Positions 53,132 through 61,431 of a DNA stretch of 64,000 nucleotides are shown in pieces (within the stretch, counting starts at the first letter, position 1; each line of letters opens with the position of its first letter). The notes under the pieces were generated by a model, which saw only the letters and a program-made list of their open reading frames with translations, was not told the DNA's origin and searched no databases. Both the position numbers and the translations under genes were made by a program. The stretch covers positions 62,001 through 126,000 of the forward strand of contig CAZRMV010000007.1 in NCBI GenBank assembly GCA_964601275.1, read 5' to 3'. This DNA comes from JAOZPE01 sp964601275. Its GTDB lineage: Bacteria; Krumholzibacteriota; Krumholzibacteriia; JAJRXK01.

Positions 53132-55042
53132 ATGAAGCTCGACAGCAAGGTACCGGGTGGACCGATCGAGGAGAAGTGGGACCGGCATCGCTTCGACATG
53201 AAACTGGTCAGCCCCGCCAACAAGAGGAAGTTCGAGATCATCGTGGTGGGTACCGGCCTGGCCGGAGCGTCGGCGGCGGCGAGCCTCGCCGAACTCGGCT
53301 ACCGGGTGAAGAACTTCTGCTTCCAGGACAGCCCCCGCCGGGCCCACAGCATCGCGGCCCAGGGCGGGATCAACGCGGCCAAGAACTATCCCAACGACGG
53401 AGACAGCATCTTTCGCCTGTTCTATGACACGGTCAAGGGCGGAGACTTCCGCAGCCGGGAGGCGAACGTCTACCGGCTGGCCCAGGTCAGCAACAACATC
53501 ATCGATCAGTGCGTGGCCCAGGGCGTTCCCTTCGCCCGCGAATACGGCGGCATGCTCGCCAATCGCTCCTTCGGCGGCGCCCAGGTCTCCCGCACCTTCT
53601 ACGCTCGGGGCCAGACCGGGCAGCAGTTGCTGCTCGGGGCCTACGGCGCCCTGAACCGGCAGATCCAGGCCGGGACGGTGGAGATGCACACGCGGACGGA
53701 AATGCTCGACCTGGTGGTGATCAACGGAAAGGCCCGCGGGATCGTGGTGCGCGACCTGGTCACCGGCCGGATCGAACGGCACGCGGCCCACGCGGTGGTG
53801 CTGGCGACGGGGGGCTACAGCCCGGTGTTCTACTTGAGCACCAACGCCATGAACAGCAACGTGAACGCCACCTATCGCGCCTACAAGAAGGGCGCGGCCT
53901 TTGCCAACCCCTGTTTCACCCAGATCCATCCCACCTGTATCCCGGTGCATGGCGACCGCCAGAGCAAGCTCACCCTGATGAGCGAGTCCCTCCGCAACGA
54001 TGGCCGGATCTGGGTTCCGAAGAAGGCCGGGGACACCCGCAACCCCAACGACATCCCCGACGACGAACGCGACTACTACCTGGAGAGGAAGTACCCGAGC
54101 TTCGGCAACCTCGCGCCCCGCGACGTATCTTCGCGGGCCGCGCTCGAAGTGTGCCGGGAAGGCCGCGGGGTCAACGGGGGCAACCAGGTCTACCTGGATT
54201 TCCGCGACGCCATCAAGCGCCTGGGCAAGGAGACCATCAAGGCCCGTTACGGGAATCTCTTCGACATGTACCAGCGGATCACCGACGAGAACCCGTACGA
54301 GGTTCCCATGCGCATCTATCCAGCGCCGCACTACACCATGGGAGGGCTATGGGTCGATTACCATCTCATGAGCACCATCCCGGGACTGCACGTGCTGGGG
54401 GAGGCCAACTTCTCCGATCATGGAGCCAACCGCCTGGGAGCCAGCGCACTCATGCAGGGACTGGCCGACGGATATTTCGTCATTCCCGCTACCATCGGGC
54501 ATTACCTGGCATCGACTCCCCTGGAGGAAGTGGACACTTCGCACCCCGCATTCTCCGACGCCGAAGGCGCCGCGGTGGATCGGTTGAAGAAGTTGCTGGC
54601 GGTGGGCGGCAAGCGCAGCAGCGATGAGTTCCACAAGAAGCTGGGGCGCATCATGTGGGACCACGTCGGGCTCGCCCGCAGCAAGGAGAGCCTCGAGAAG
54701 GCCTTGCAGCTCATTCCCGAGTTGCGCGCGGAATTCTGGGAGGACGTGCGCGTTCCCGGAGGCCTCAACGAGTTCAACCAGGCCCTGGAAAAGGCGAATC
54801 GGGTGGCCGATTTCCTCGAATTCGCCGAACTGCTGGCCCATGACGCGCTCGACCGGGACGAGTCGTGCGGAGCGCACCTCAGGGTGGAACACCAGAGCGA
54901 CGAGGGCGAGGCGGTGCGGAACGACGAAGAGTATTCCTACGTCGCCGCCTGGGAATTCAAGGGAGTCGGGGTCAAGCCCGAACTCCACAAGGAACCCCTG
55001 GAATTCGAGTACGTGAAACTCGCAACGCGGAGCTACAAGTGA
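53132..55042 (+). CDS. sdhA: Succinate dehydrogenase flavoprotein subunit
   Basis: A 636-aa FAD-binding catalytic subunit oxidising succinate to fumarate. The dinucleotide fold is IIVVGTGLAGASAAASLAELG. The histidine in RRAHSIAAQGGINAA is the covalent FAD attachment point. Active-site segments are HPTCIPVHGDRQSKLTLMSE and the substrate-binding YTMGGLWVDYHL / GEANFSDHGANRLGASALMQG. The length and N-terminal extension are typical of the b558-type enzymes found in Bacteroidetes, deltaproteobacteria and relatives. The ATG follows GGAGGAG. Its stop shares a base with the sdhB start. Confidence 0.93.
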   Translation: MKLDSKVPGGPIEEKWDRHRFDMKLVSPANKRKFEIIVVGTGLAGASAAASLAELGYRVKNFCFQDSPRRAHSIAAQGGINAAKNYPNDGDSIFRLFYDTVKGGDFRSREANVYRLAQVSNNIIDQCVAQGVPFAREYGGMLANRSFGGAQVSRTFYARGQTGQQLLLGAYGALNRQIQAGTVEMHTRTEMLDLVVINGKARGIVVRDLVTGRIERHAAHAVVLATGGYSPVFYLSTNAMNSNVNATYRAYKKGAAFANPCFTQIHPTCIPVHGDRQSKLTLMSESLRNDGRIWVPKKAGDTRNPNDIPDDERDYYLERKYPSFGNLAPRDVSSRAALEVCREGRGVNGGNQVYLDFRDAIKRLGKETIKARYGNLFDMYQRITDENPYEVPMRIYPAPHYTMGGLWVDYHLMSTIPGLHVLGEANFSDHGANRLGASALMQGLADGYFVIPATIGHYLASTPLEEVDTSHPAFSDAEGAAVDRLKKLLAVGGKRSSDEFHKKLGRIMWDHVGLARSKESLEKALQLIPELRAEFWEDVRVPGGLNEFNQALEKANRVADFLEFAELLAHDALDRDESCGAHLRVEHQSDEGEAVRNDEEYSYVAAWEFKGVGVKPELHKEPLEFEYVKLATRSYK

Positions 55043-55791
55043 TGGATCTCAAGCTGAAGATCTGGCGCCAGAAGAACGCGCAGGACAAGGGCGGCTTTGT
55101 CACCTACCAGGTGAAGGATGTCCATCCCGACCAGTCGTTCCTGGAAATGCTCGACGATCTCAACGTGCGCCTCATCCATGAGGGCGACGATCCCATCGCC
55201 TTCGATCACGATTGCCGGGAAGGGATCTGCGGGATGTGCAGCCTTGTTCTCAACGGCCGGCCCCATGGGCCTTGGGACGAGACCACCACCTGCCAGCTCC
55301 ACATGAGGGCCTACCGGGACGGCGACACCATCACCATCGAGCCCTTCCGCGCGAAGGCCTTCCCGGTGGTGAAGGATCTCGTGGTCGACCGCAGCGCCCT
55401 CGACCGGGTCCTCCAGGCGGGCGGATACATCTCGGTCGCCACCGGGAACCCCCAGGACGCCAACAACATCCCCATTCCCAAGGAAGCCGCCGACCGGGCC
55501 ATGGACGCCGCGGCATGCATCGGATGCGGGGCGTGCGTGGCGGCGTGTCCCAACGCCAGCGCCATGCTCTTCGTCGGGGCCAAGGTCAGCCACCTGGGAC
55601 TTCTTCCCCAGGGGCAACCGGAGAGAATGGAGCGGGTGGGGAACATGGTGGCCCAGATGGATGCCGAAGGTTTCGGCGCCTGCACCAACCACACCGAGTG
55701 CGAAGCGGTCTGCCCCAAGGGGATCAGTATCGATTTCATCGCCACGCTGAACCGGGAGATCACCCGTTCCAAGCTGAGTGGAGTCAGCTAG
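55042..55791 (+). CDS. sdhB: Succinate dehydrogenase iron-sulfur subunit
   Basis: A 249-aa electron-transfer subunit. The [2Fe-2S] cysteines are in CREGICGMCSLVLNG and TTCQLH. The [4Fe-4S] and [3Fe-4S] clusters are carried by CIGCGACVAACPNASA and CTNHTECEAVCPKGI. The ATG at 55042 overlaps the sdhA TGA by one base (TGATG). Electrons pass from SdhA through these clusters to the cytochrome b558 subunit. It is the last gene of the operon; no clear terminator follows. Confidence 0.93.
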   Translation: MDLKLKIWRQKNAQDKGGFVTYQVKDVHPDQSFLEMLDDLNVRLIHEGDDPIAFDHDCREGICGMCSLVLNGRPHGPWDETTTCQLHMRAYRDGDTITIEPFRAKAFPVVKDLVVDRSALDRVLQAGGYISVATGNPQDANNIPIPKEAADRAMDAAACIGCGACVAACPNASAMLFVGAKVSHLGLLPQGQPERMERVGNMVAQMDAEGFGACTNHTECEAVCPKGISIDFIATLNREITRSKLSGVS

Positions 55792-55813
55792 GCCACTGAA
55801 CGGTTTCCCTTTC

Positions 55814-55841
55814 TTGCGAATCCTCCTCCAGGGCTTATCCT
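55814..55841 (+). promoter_or_regulatory. Weak promoter candidate
   Basis: TTGCGA (55814-55819) and TATCCT (55836-55841) with a 16-base spacer lie just after sdhB and 77 bases before the next gene. Confidence 0.25.
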
Positions 55842-55917
55842 GTCCGCCGTCCCCGACGTGGGGATCCTCCGCCGTCCTCACCGAAGGCGGACTGTACCCA
55901 GAGGAAGAGGTTTGTCC

Positions 55918-56436
55918 ATGAAGAGAATCGCGTTGACCCTGCTGGGCGTCTTGATGGTCGTGTCCCTGGCCCAACCCGTTCTGGTCCAGGCTTCCGACCA
56001 GGACACCAACTCCGAGCAGTACCTGGAGCTCATGCGCCAGGACCTCCGCTCGAACATGACCGCGATCTTCACCGAGGCCATGATGCTCAACGATGCCCAG
56101 GGGAAGGTCTTCTGGCCCCTCTATCGCGAGTACATGACCGAGGTGAGCAAGCTCGGCGACCAGCGGATCGAACTCATCAAGGAATATGCCGCCAAGTACA
56201 ACTCGATGGATGACGACACCGCCAATGCGATCATGGACAAGGTCCTCAAGCTGGCCGAGGATCGCCATGACCTGCGCAAGAAGTACTACAAGAAGATGCG
56301 CAAGAAGCTTGGAGGCGTCCTCGCGGCAAGGTTCTACCAGGTGGACAAGGCCCTGAACGAGATCGTCGACCTTCAGGTCTCCTCGGAGATTCCCCTGGTC
56401 CTGAAGACCGCCCAACCAGCCGCGGAGAAGAAGTAG
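55918..56436 (+). CDS. Small secreted helical protein, unknown function
   Basis: 172 aa with a signal peptide (LTLLGVLMVVSLAQPVLVQA). The mature part is almost all helix, rich in Lys, Glu, Met and Tyr (FWPLYREYMTEVSKLGDQRI ... DLRKKYYKKMRKKLGGVL). The layout resembles Spy/CpxP-like periplasmic proteins, but the LTxxQ motifs of that family are absent. I do not assign a function. The ATG at 55918 is preceded by GAGGAAGAGG. The gene has its own strong terminator, so it is probably a separate unit that is well expressed. Confidence 0.75.
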   Translation: MKRIALTLLGVLMVVSLAQPVLVQASDQDTNSEQYLELMRQDLRSNMTAIFTEAMMLNDAQGKVFWPLYREYMTEVSKLGDQRIELIKEYAAKYNSMDDDTANAIMDKVLKLAEDRHDLRKKYYKKMRKKLGGVLAARFYQVDKALNEIVDLQVSSEIPLVLKTAQPAAEKK

Positions 56437-56465
56437 CTCGCACAGCTTCCCGCCGGGAATTGGAC

Positions 56466-56495
56466 ATGGGGGTCCTCAAGAGAGGACCCCCATTT
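56466..56495 (+). terminator. Terminator hairpin after the small secreted protein gene
   Basis: ATGGGGGTCCTC (56466-56477) and GAGGACCCCCAT (56482-56493) pair perfectly over 12 bases with an AAGA loop, followed by TT and then CCC. The stem is strong and the T tract short. Confidence 0.75.
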
Positions 56496-56565
56496 CCCGA
56501 TGGAGCAGAACCCTTCACCGCGACGGCGGTTGCACCGCTCATCTGCTTTCGAGTAGCATTGCATC

Positions 56566-57588
56566 ATGCCAGTGCAAGACACCTTCGATCGCCCTCTCAA
56601 GGATCTGCGGATCTCGGTCACCGACCGCTGCAATTTCCGCTGTTTCTACTGCATGCCCCACGATGACTACGCGTGGACTCCCAGGGCCGAGATCCTGAGG
56701 TACGAGGAAGTCGAGCGCCTGGCCCGGATCTTCGTGGGCCTGGGAGTGCGGAGGATCCGTCTCACCGGAGGGGAACCCCTGGTCCGCCAGGACCTGGCGC
56801 GTCTGGTCGGGATGCTCGCCCGCATCGAGGGCCTCATTGATCTCAGTCTCACCACCAACGGGGCTCTGCTCACGAGCGAGAAGGCCAGGGAACTGAAGGA
56901 GGCGGGCCTGCAGCGGGTCAATGTGAGCCTCGACAGTCTGAAGCCCGAGCGTTTCCGGCAGATGACCCGAAGAGGCGATCTGGCGGCCACCCTCGCCGGC
57001 ATCGAGGCGGCGAAGGAGGCGAGGCTGGAACCAGTCAAGATCAACGCGGTGATCGTCCGGGGGGTCAATGACGACGAGATCGAGGACCTCTTCGGGTTCT
57101 GTCGCGACCGGGGCCTCCGGCTTCGTTTCATCGAATACATGGACGTGGGAGGGGCCCGGGGTTGGAGTCTCGAGCGAACCATGACACAACGGGAGATCCT
57201 GGATCGTCTCTCCACCCGCGTCCGGTTCGAAGACCAGGGCCACCGCGAAGAGGGCCGGTCTCCCGCGCGTGAATTCGCCCTCGATGAGGACGAGGGGGCC
57301 TTCGGGGTCATCGCTTCGGTGAGCCACCCCTTCTGCGGGAAGTGTTCGCGGGTGCGACTCACTGCCGACGGCCAGCTCGTGCGATGCCTCTTCGCCCACG
57401 AGGGAATCGATCTGAGGCGCCGGCTGCGCGAAGGCGCAAGCGATGAGGACCTGCGGGGACTCATCGAAGCCAGTTGGAGAGCCCGGACCGATCGATACAG
57501 CGAGGAGAGGCTGGAGGCGATCCTCGGCGAGAGCGGCTACGACCCCAGAGACCGGGGCAAACTGGAAATGATCCGCCTGGGCGGTTGA
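56566..57588 (+). CDS. moaA: GTP 3',8-cyclase MoaA (molybdenum cofactor biosynthesis)
   Basis: A 340-aa radical SAM enzyme carrying out the first step of molybdopterin synthesis, cyclising GTP. The N-terminal cluster is CNFRCFYC. The GTP-side cluster uses FCGKCSR and the later Cys in LVRCLF. RLTGGEPLVRQDL and the C-terminal double glycine (MIRLGG, needed for activation) are family hallmarks. The ATG at 56566 gives the expected short N-terminus. The gene stands alone, 70 bases after a terminator. The cofactor would serve the XdhAB-type hydrolase in this window. Confidence 0.93.
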   Translation: MPVQDTFDRPLKDLRISVTDRCNFRCFYCMPHDDYAWTPRAEILRYEEVERLARIFVGLGVRRIRLTGGEPLVRQDLARLVGMLARIEGLIDLSLTTNGALLTSEKARELKEAGLQRVNVSLDSLKPERFRQMTRRGDLAATLAGIEAAKEARLEPVKINAVIVRGVNDDEIEDLFGFCRDRGLRLRFIEYMDVGGARGWSLERTMTQREILDRLSTRVRFEDQGHREEGRSPAREFALDEDEGAFGVIASVSHPFCGKCSRVRLTADGQLVRCLFAHEGIDLRRRLREGASDEDLRGLIEASWRARTDRYSEERLEAILGESGYDPRDRGKLEMIRLGG

Positions 57589-57616
57589 GTGGGCGGTCGG
57601 CGGGAGCGATCCGATC

Positions 57617-59107
57617 CTACTCGTCCGTCGCGTCCCGAAGCTCGAACAAGTGGTGCAGTCGGGCCAACTTGCGGCGCAGCTCCTTGTTGAGCACCTCGGC
57701 GCCGCGTCCGGTGCGGGGTTTCCAGGCCCAAGAGGCCTCGGCCAGGGCTTCATCCAGCTGCCAGTCATGGAGGAAGCTGCGCCCGCTCAGACGGGCGATT
57801 CCCTCCAGTTCCTCCCGGCGGAATCCTTCCGATGGCAATTCCCGCCAGGCCAGGGTCGAATCGACCTGCGTCGGGTGGATTCTCGCGGCGGCGAAGATCC
57901 GGTGCATCTTGCTCTCCGCGCGGAGTCCCTGGGAGTTGAAGATCGCCCTGCGGAAATCGGGCACGCTTTCGAATTGCTGACCCATCAGCGCGGGGAGGTT
58001 CAGGGGATCGATTCCCTCGTGTCGAAGATGCCGGATCACCGCCGGCGATACCTCGAAGCGTTCGGGACGGACCACCTGTTGTTCGAAGACATTCTGCACG
58101 AAGAAGAGCGAGACGTAGCACAGAACCGCGGCGGCCAGGGGAGTGCTGACCCATCCGGCGGAGATATCGCGGAGCACCTTGAAATCCACTCCCCGCGCGC
58201 CGCGGGCCAGGCCGATGCCCAGGACCGCTCCGACGGCGGCCTGGGATGAGGAGATGGGAACCAGGGGCAGGGTGGGCAGACCGTGCAGGGCCAGCCAGCG
58301 TTCCAGCCCCTCCGACGCAAAGAGGAAGAGAACGAGGGTCTCCGAGAGGACCACGACCAGGGCGGCCAGGGGGGTGAGCTTGAAGATGCTGCGGCCCACC
58401 GTCTGCATGGTCTGTCGCGAATAGGTGAAGATTCCCAGTCCGATCGCAAGAGCGCCCAGCATGAACAACTGCTGCGCGGTGTCCAGCTTCAGACCGGGCA
58501 TGAGGGTTGCTTTTCGCATGGTGAAGGCCGGGACGAAGACCCCCACCACATTCGCGATGTTGTTGGCGCCGAGCGCCCACGAACCCAATGCGCCGGCGAT
58601 GATCAGGCCCACCCGGGTCCGCATGTCGATGCGCAACAGGTGGGTGCGCGTATTGGTGACCCAGAGGCGGGTCAGGGCGAAGAGGATGATGGCAAAGATT
58701 GCGGCGAGAATGGGACACATGACCCAGGTGCCCAGGATCGCCAAAAGAGAGGTGAAGTCGGTCGGCGTTCCGGTGAAGAGGTTCCAGCCGATGATGGCGC
58801 CGACAATGGCCTGGGAAGTCGAGACGGGAAGACTGAGCCGCGTCATCCAGGTCACGGTCAGGGCGGCGGACAAGGCGACGGTGAACGATCCCGCAAGAGC
58901 GTTGACCGCTCCCAGCTTTCCCAGGGTATGGGTGGTCCCCGCTCCCCCGATCACCGCGCCCAACAGAACGAACAAGCTCGCGACGATCGCGGCGGTCCGG
59001 AAGCGCACCATGCGCGTTCCCACCGCGGTTCCGAACACGTTGGCCGCGTCATTGGCGCCCAGCGACCACCCCAGGAACAGTCCGCTCAGGAGATAGAACC
59101 ACAGCAC
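57617..59107 (-). CDS. pit: Inorganic phosphate transporter, PiT family
   Basis: A 496-aa permease with about ten transmembrane helices in two inverted repeats. Each repeat carries the family signature GANDAANVFGTAVGTR (N-terminal) or GANNIANVVGVFVPA (middle), and the PVSTSQAIVGAIIGW / PISSSQAAVGAVLGIG segments repeat likewise. It takes up phosphate with protons or sodium. The last ~130 residues are a soluble helical tail (from about VRPERFEVSPAVIRHLRHEG) longer than in typical PitA, of unknown role. The start is GTG at 59107; no ATG fits. It follows the DUF47 gene by 17 bases, the usual pairing in which DUF47 modulates the transporter. Confidence 0.9.
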   Translation of the reverse strand: MLWFYLLSGLFLGWSLGANDAANVFGTAVGTRMVRFRTAAIVASLFVLLGAVIGGAGTTHTLGKLGAVNALAGSFTVALSAALTVTWMTRLSLPVSTSQAIVGAIIGWNLFTGTPTDFTSLLAILGTWVMCPILAAIFAIILFALTRLWVTNTRTHLLRIDMRTRVGLIIAGALGSWALGANNIANVVGVFVPAFTMRKATLMPGLKLDTAQQLFMLGALAIGLGIFTYSRQTMQTVGRSIFKLTPLAALVVVLSETLVLFLFASEGLERWLALHGLPTLPLVPISSSQAAVGAVLGIGLARGARGVDFKVLRDISAGWVSTPLAAAVLCYVSLFFVQNVFEQQVVRPERFEVSPAVIRHLRHEGIDPLNLPALMGQQFESVPDFRRAIFNSQGLRAESKMHRIFAAARIHPTQVDSTLAWRELPSEGFRREELEGIARLSGRSFLHDWQLDEALAEASWAWKPRTGRGAEVLNKELRRKLARLHHLFELRDATDE

Positions 59108-59124
59108 AACGAACCCGTCCTGTC

Positions 59125-59769
59125 CTACAAGGAGCGCTTGATGTTGGCGATGGCCAGGCGGTCGCAGACATCCTCGGCCGCGTCTGCGATATGGTCGATC
59201 CGGATGGCGAAGTCTCGATGATGGAGCTTCTCGGCAAGTGGCAGGTCAGAGGAGAAAAGGCTGCGTCGGATCTTCTCCCCGATGCGGTCGCTCTCCTGTT
59301 CGTGATACCGGGCGCGGGCGATGTGATCGCGTACCGCCTTGGGATCGCGGAAGTAGGCCCTGGTGGCCATGACCATGCTGTCCATGCAGCTGATGGTCTC
59401 CACCACGAGTTCACGGTAATCCTCGCGGAAGTCCTCGCGGAAGGTGGGGTGTTCCACAGAGAAATCCTGGAGGCTTTCCTCGCATCGGTTCAGGACCTTG
59501 TCGATGCTCTCGAGCAATCCGAGGACATCACCTCGCGATTCCGGCAAGAGGGTTTCCATGTAGAGCCGGGTCTCGATCTCACGCCGCAACTCGTCGGCCC
59601 TGGTCTCGGTGGTTTCGATCTCATTGAGTCGATCTCCGAAGTCCTCGGTGCGATCCTGGAGATAATGTTCGACCGCGGAGTGGTAGATGAGTCCTCCCTG
59701 GACCACCAGGTCGAGGTACTCGTCGATCTGCCGCTCCAGTTCCCGAGTGCGGCGGAAGAGGATATCCAT
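59125..59769 (-). CDS. DUF47/PhoU-like phosphate transport regulator
   Basis: A 214-aa all-helical protein of the DUF47 family (PhoU-like), normally encoded next to PiT-type phosphate permeases and thought to regulate them. Family features include the N-terminal FRRTRELERQIDEYLDLV, ETRADELRREIETRLY with metal-binding acidic residues, and the closing HIADAAEDVCDRLAI. The ATG at 59769 gives a normal N-terminus. It sits between ppx and pit on the same strand. Confidence 0.88.
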   Translation of the reverse strand: MDILFRRTRELERQIDEYLDLVVQGGLIYHSAVEHYLQDRTEDFGDRLNEIETTETRADELRREIETRLYMETLLPESRGDVLGLLESIDKVLNRCEESLQDFSVEHPTFREDFREDYRELVVETISCMDSMVMATRAYFRDPKAVRDHIARARYHEQESDRIGEKIRRSLFSSDLPLAEKLHHRDFAIRIDHIADAAEDVCDRLAIANIKRSL

Positions 59770-59798
59770 GGAAATGCTCTCCTGGTTGTTGCGCCGAA

Positions 59799-60794
59799 TC
59801 AGTGTCCCGGGCGCCCTGGAAATCCTGCCACGAAACGATCGATGAACAAGCCGTGACGAAGGCCTCGGTCATTCACCTCGAGCTCGCGTTGGTCCATCGA
59901 TTCCAGGATCCCGGCGACGATACAAGCTCCGGCCAGGATAACATCCGCGCGTTCGGGTTCCAATCCATCGATCTCCTGTCGCTGCGAACGGGGCAAGCCA
60001 GCATAGAGCAGGATCTGTCGTTCGATCTCGGAGCGATCCAGCACGGTCCCCCGGATACGTTCGGAATCGTATCGGGTCAATCCCTGCTGGACCGCGGCCA
60101 GCGTGGTGACGGTGCCGCCCAAGCCCACCAGGCGGGTTCCCTCGGGCGATTCCCGGGAAGCCTCGATACCGCGGCACTCCACCCATCGGCCGGCGACCGC
60201 ATCCAGTTGATCGGCGACCTCGCGTCGGAGCGCGGCGAGCTCGACGGGAAGCGGTGGGTCGTGCTGGAGATGTCGCTCCGTGGGACCCCGCACGCCCAGG
60301 TTGATGCTGAAATGGGCTTTCAGGGAACGGTTCTCGCCGAGGATGAATTCGGTGCTGCCGCCTCCGGTGTCGAAGACACAGACTCTCGAGGCGGGATTCG
60401 TGAGGCCGCTCAACGCCCCCAGGAAGGAGAGCCGTGCTTCTTCTTCCCCGCTGATGATCTCCACTTCCACCCCGCAATCGGCGCGCGCCCTCTCGATGAA
60501 GTCCTCCGCGTTGGCCGCTTCGCGCAAGGCCATCGTGCCCACGACGGCGATCTGCCGGGCATCGAGTCGGCGCGCCTGCTCCACCATCCGGTCGAGCTGC
60601 ATGAGATTGCGCTCGATGGCGGCCTCGGACAGTCGGCCCGTCTCGGCAAGACCTTCGCCGAGACGGGTGACCACCAGATCTTCCGCGCAGACCCGTATCC
60701 GCGGTTCCAGGGAGGACTGCGGGCTTGCATCCACGGAGCCGACCAACAGCTTCATGGAGTTCGTGCCGATGTCGACCGTGGCGAAGACGGGCAT
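59799..60794 (-). CDS. ppx: Ppx/GppA-family exopolyphosphatase
   Basis: A 331-aa phosphatase of the ASKHA fold that releases phosphate from polyphosphate ends or hydrolyses pppGpp. The phosphate-binding motifs are VDIGTNSMKLLVG, EEEARLSFLGA, VFDTGGGSTEFILG and the later GLGGTVTTLA. It is the short form without the C-terminal HD domain. The ATG at 60794 opens straight onto the first beta strand. With DUF47 and PiT downstream it makes a phosphate-handling group. The lipoprotein upstream lies 26 bases away. Confidence 0.9.
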   Translation of the reverse strand: MPVFATVDIGTNSMKLLVGSVDASPQSSLEPRIRVCAEDLVVTRLGEGLAETGRLSEAAIERNLMQLDRMVEQARRLDARQIAVVGTMALREAANAEDFIERARADCGVEVEIISGEEEARLSFLGALSGLTNPASRVCVFDTGGGSTEFILGENRSLKAHFSINLGVRGPTERHLQHDPPLPVELAALRREVADQLDAVAGRWVECRGIEASRESPEGTRLVGLGGTVTTLAAVQQGLTRYDSERIRGTVLDRSEIERQILLYAGLPRSQRQEIDGLEPERADVILAGACIVAGILESMDQRELEVNDRGLRHGLFIDRFVAGFPGRPGH

Positions 60795-60820
60795 GTGGCG
60801 CGGCGGGTCGGCCGAGATCC

Positions 60821-61255
60821 CTAGAGTTCGGTGATGCTGGCGCTTCCCAGCATGACCCGGTTGCCTTCGTGATGCACCTTGCCCTTCACCTCGAGTCGGG
60901 CTCCGTTGTAGCGATCCTGGAACCACTTCGACTCCTTGGCCACGTCCAGGATGTAGACCGCTCCTTCGTCGGTCTGGATCGAAGCGGCGCAACTGTCGGT
61001 TACGTGGTAGGTGCAATGTGCGCACCCGAGCTTGCCGGTGACGGAGATCTCTTCGCCCTCGGCCAGCTGGGCCTGCTCGGCCTTCGCCACCGCGGTCTTG
61101 GCCGCATCAATGGCCTTCTTGGCCCCGGTAGGCTGTTCGGCGGCGGGTGCCGCCTCCTCGGAGACCTTCTGTGTGTTCTGATCGGAAGAGTTCCCGCCGG
61201 AACAGGCGGTGAGCCCCAGCAGGACAGCCAGGGCGGCGACCACGAGATACTTCAT
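60821..61255 (-). CDS. Small lipoprotein with CxxC motif, OB-fold-like
   Basis: 144 aa. The signal peptide ends in the lipobox LTAC, so it is a lipoprotein. A helical Ala/Lys/Glu-rich linker (~20-65) is followed by a beta domain with the opening EEISVTGKLGCAHCTYHVTDSCAAS, containing a CxxC and a third cysteine, then VYILDVAKE and EVKGKVHHEGNRVML. The pattern resembles small OB-fold lipoproteins (YdeI/DUF6370-like) that may bind metal or haem. I give no firm function. GGAGGAATT precedes the ATG. It is 26 bases upstream of ppx and may be co-transcribed with the phosphate group. Confidence 0.78.
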   Translation of the reverse strand: MKYLVVAALAVLLGLTACSGGNSSDQNTQKVSEEAAPAAEQPTGAKKAIDAAKTAVAKAEQAQLAEGEEISVTGKLGCAHCTYHVTDSCAASIQTDEGAVYILDVAKESKWFQDRYNGARLEVKGKVHHEGNRVMLGSASITEL

Positions 61256-61431
61256 CGGAATTCCTCCTCAAGGGTTCCTCAGGTGGAACGGGATAGGGAC
61301 TGAGCACACTATGCCGCGGGTGAGCCGGGTCCGCCACCTTTGAGCGACGATTGGACTCAATCCTTGGACCGCGGGGCCAGGTGGTCTAGTCTCTGGCCGA
61401 TCCAGGGCGTCCATGGGTCGGTGGGGGAACC

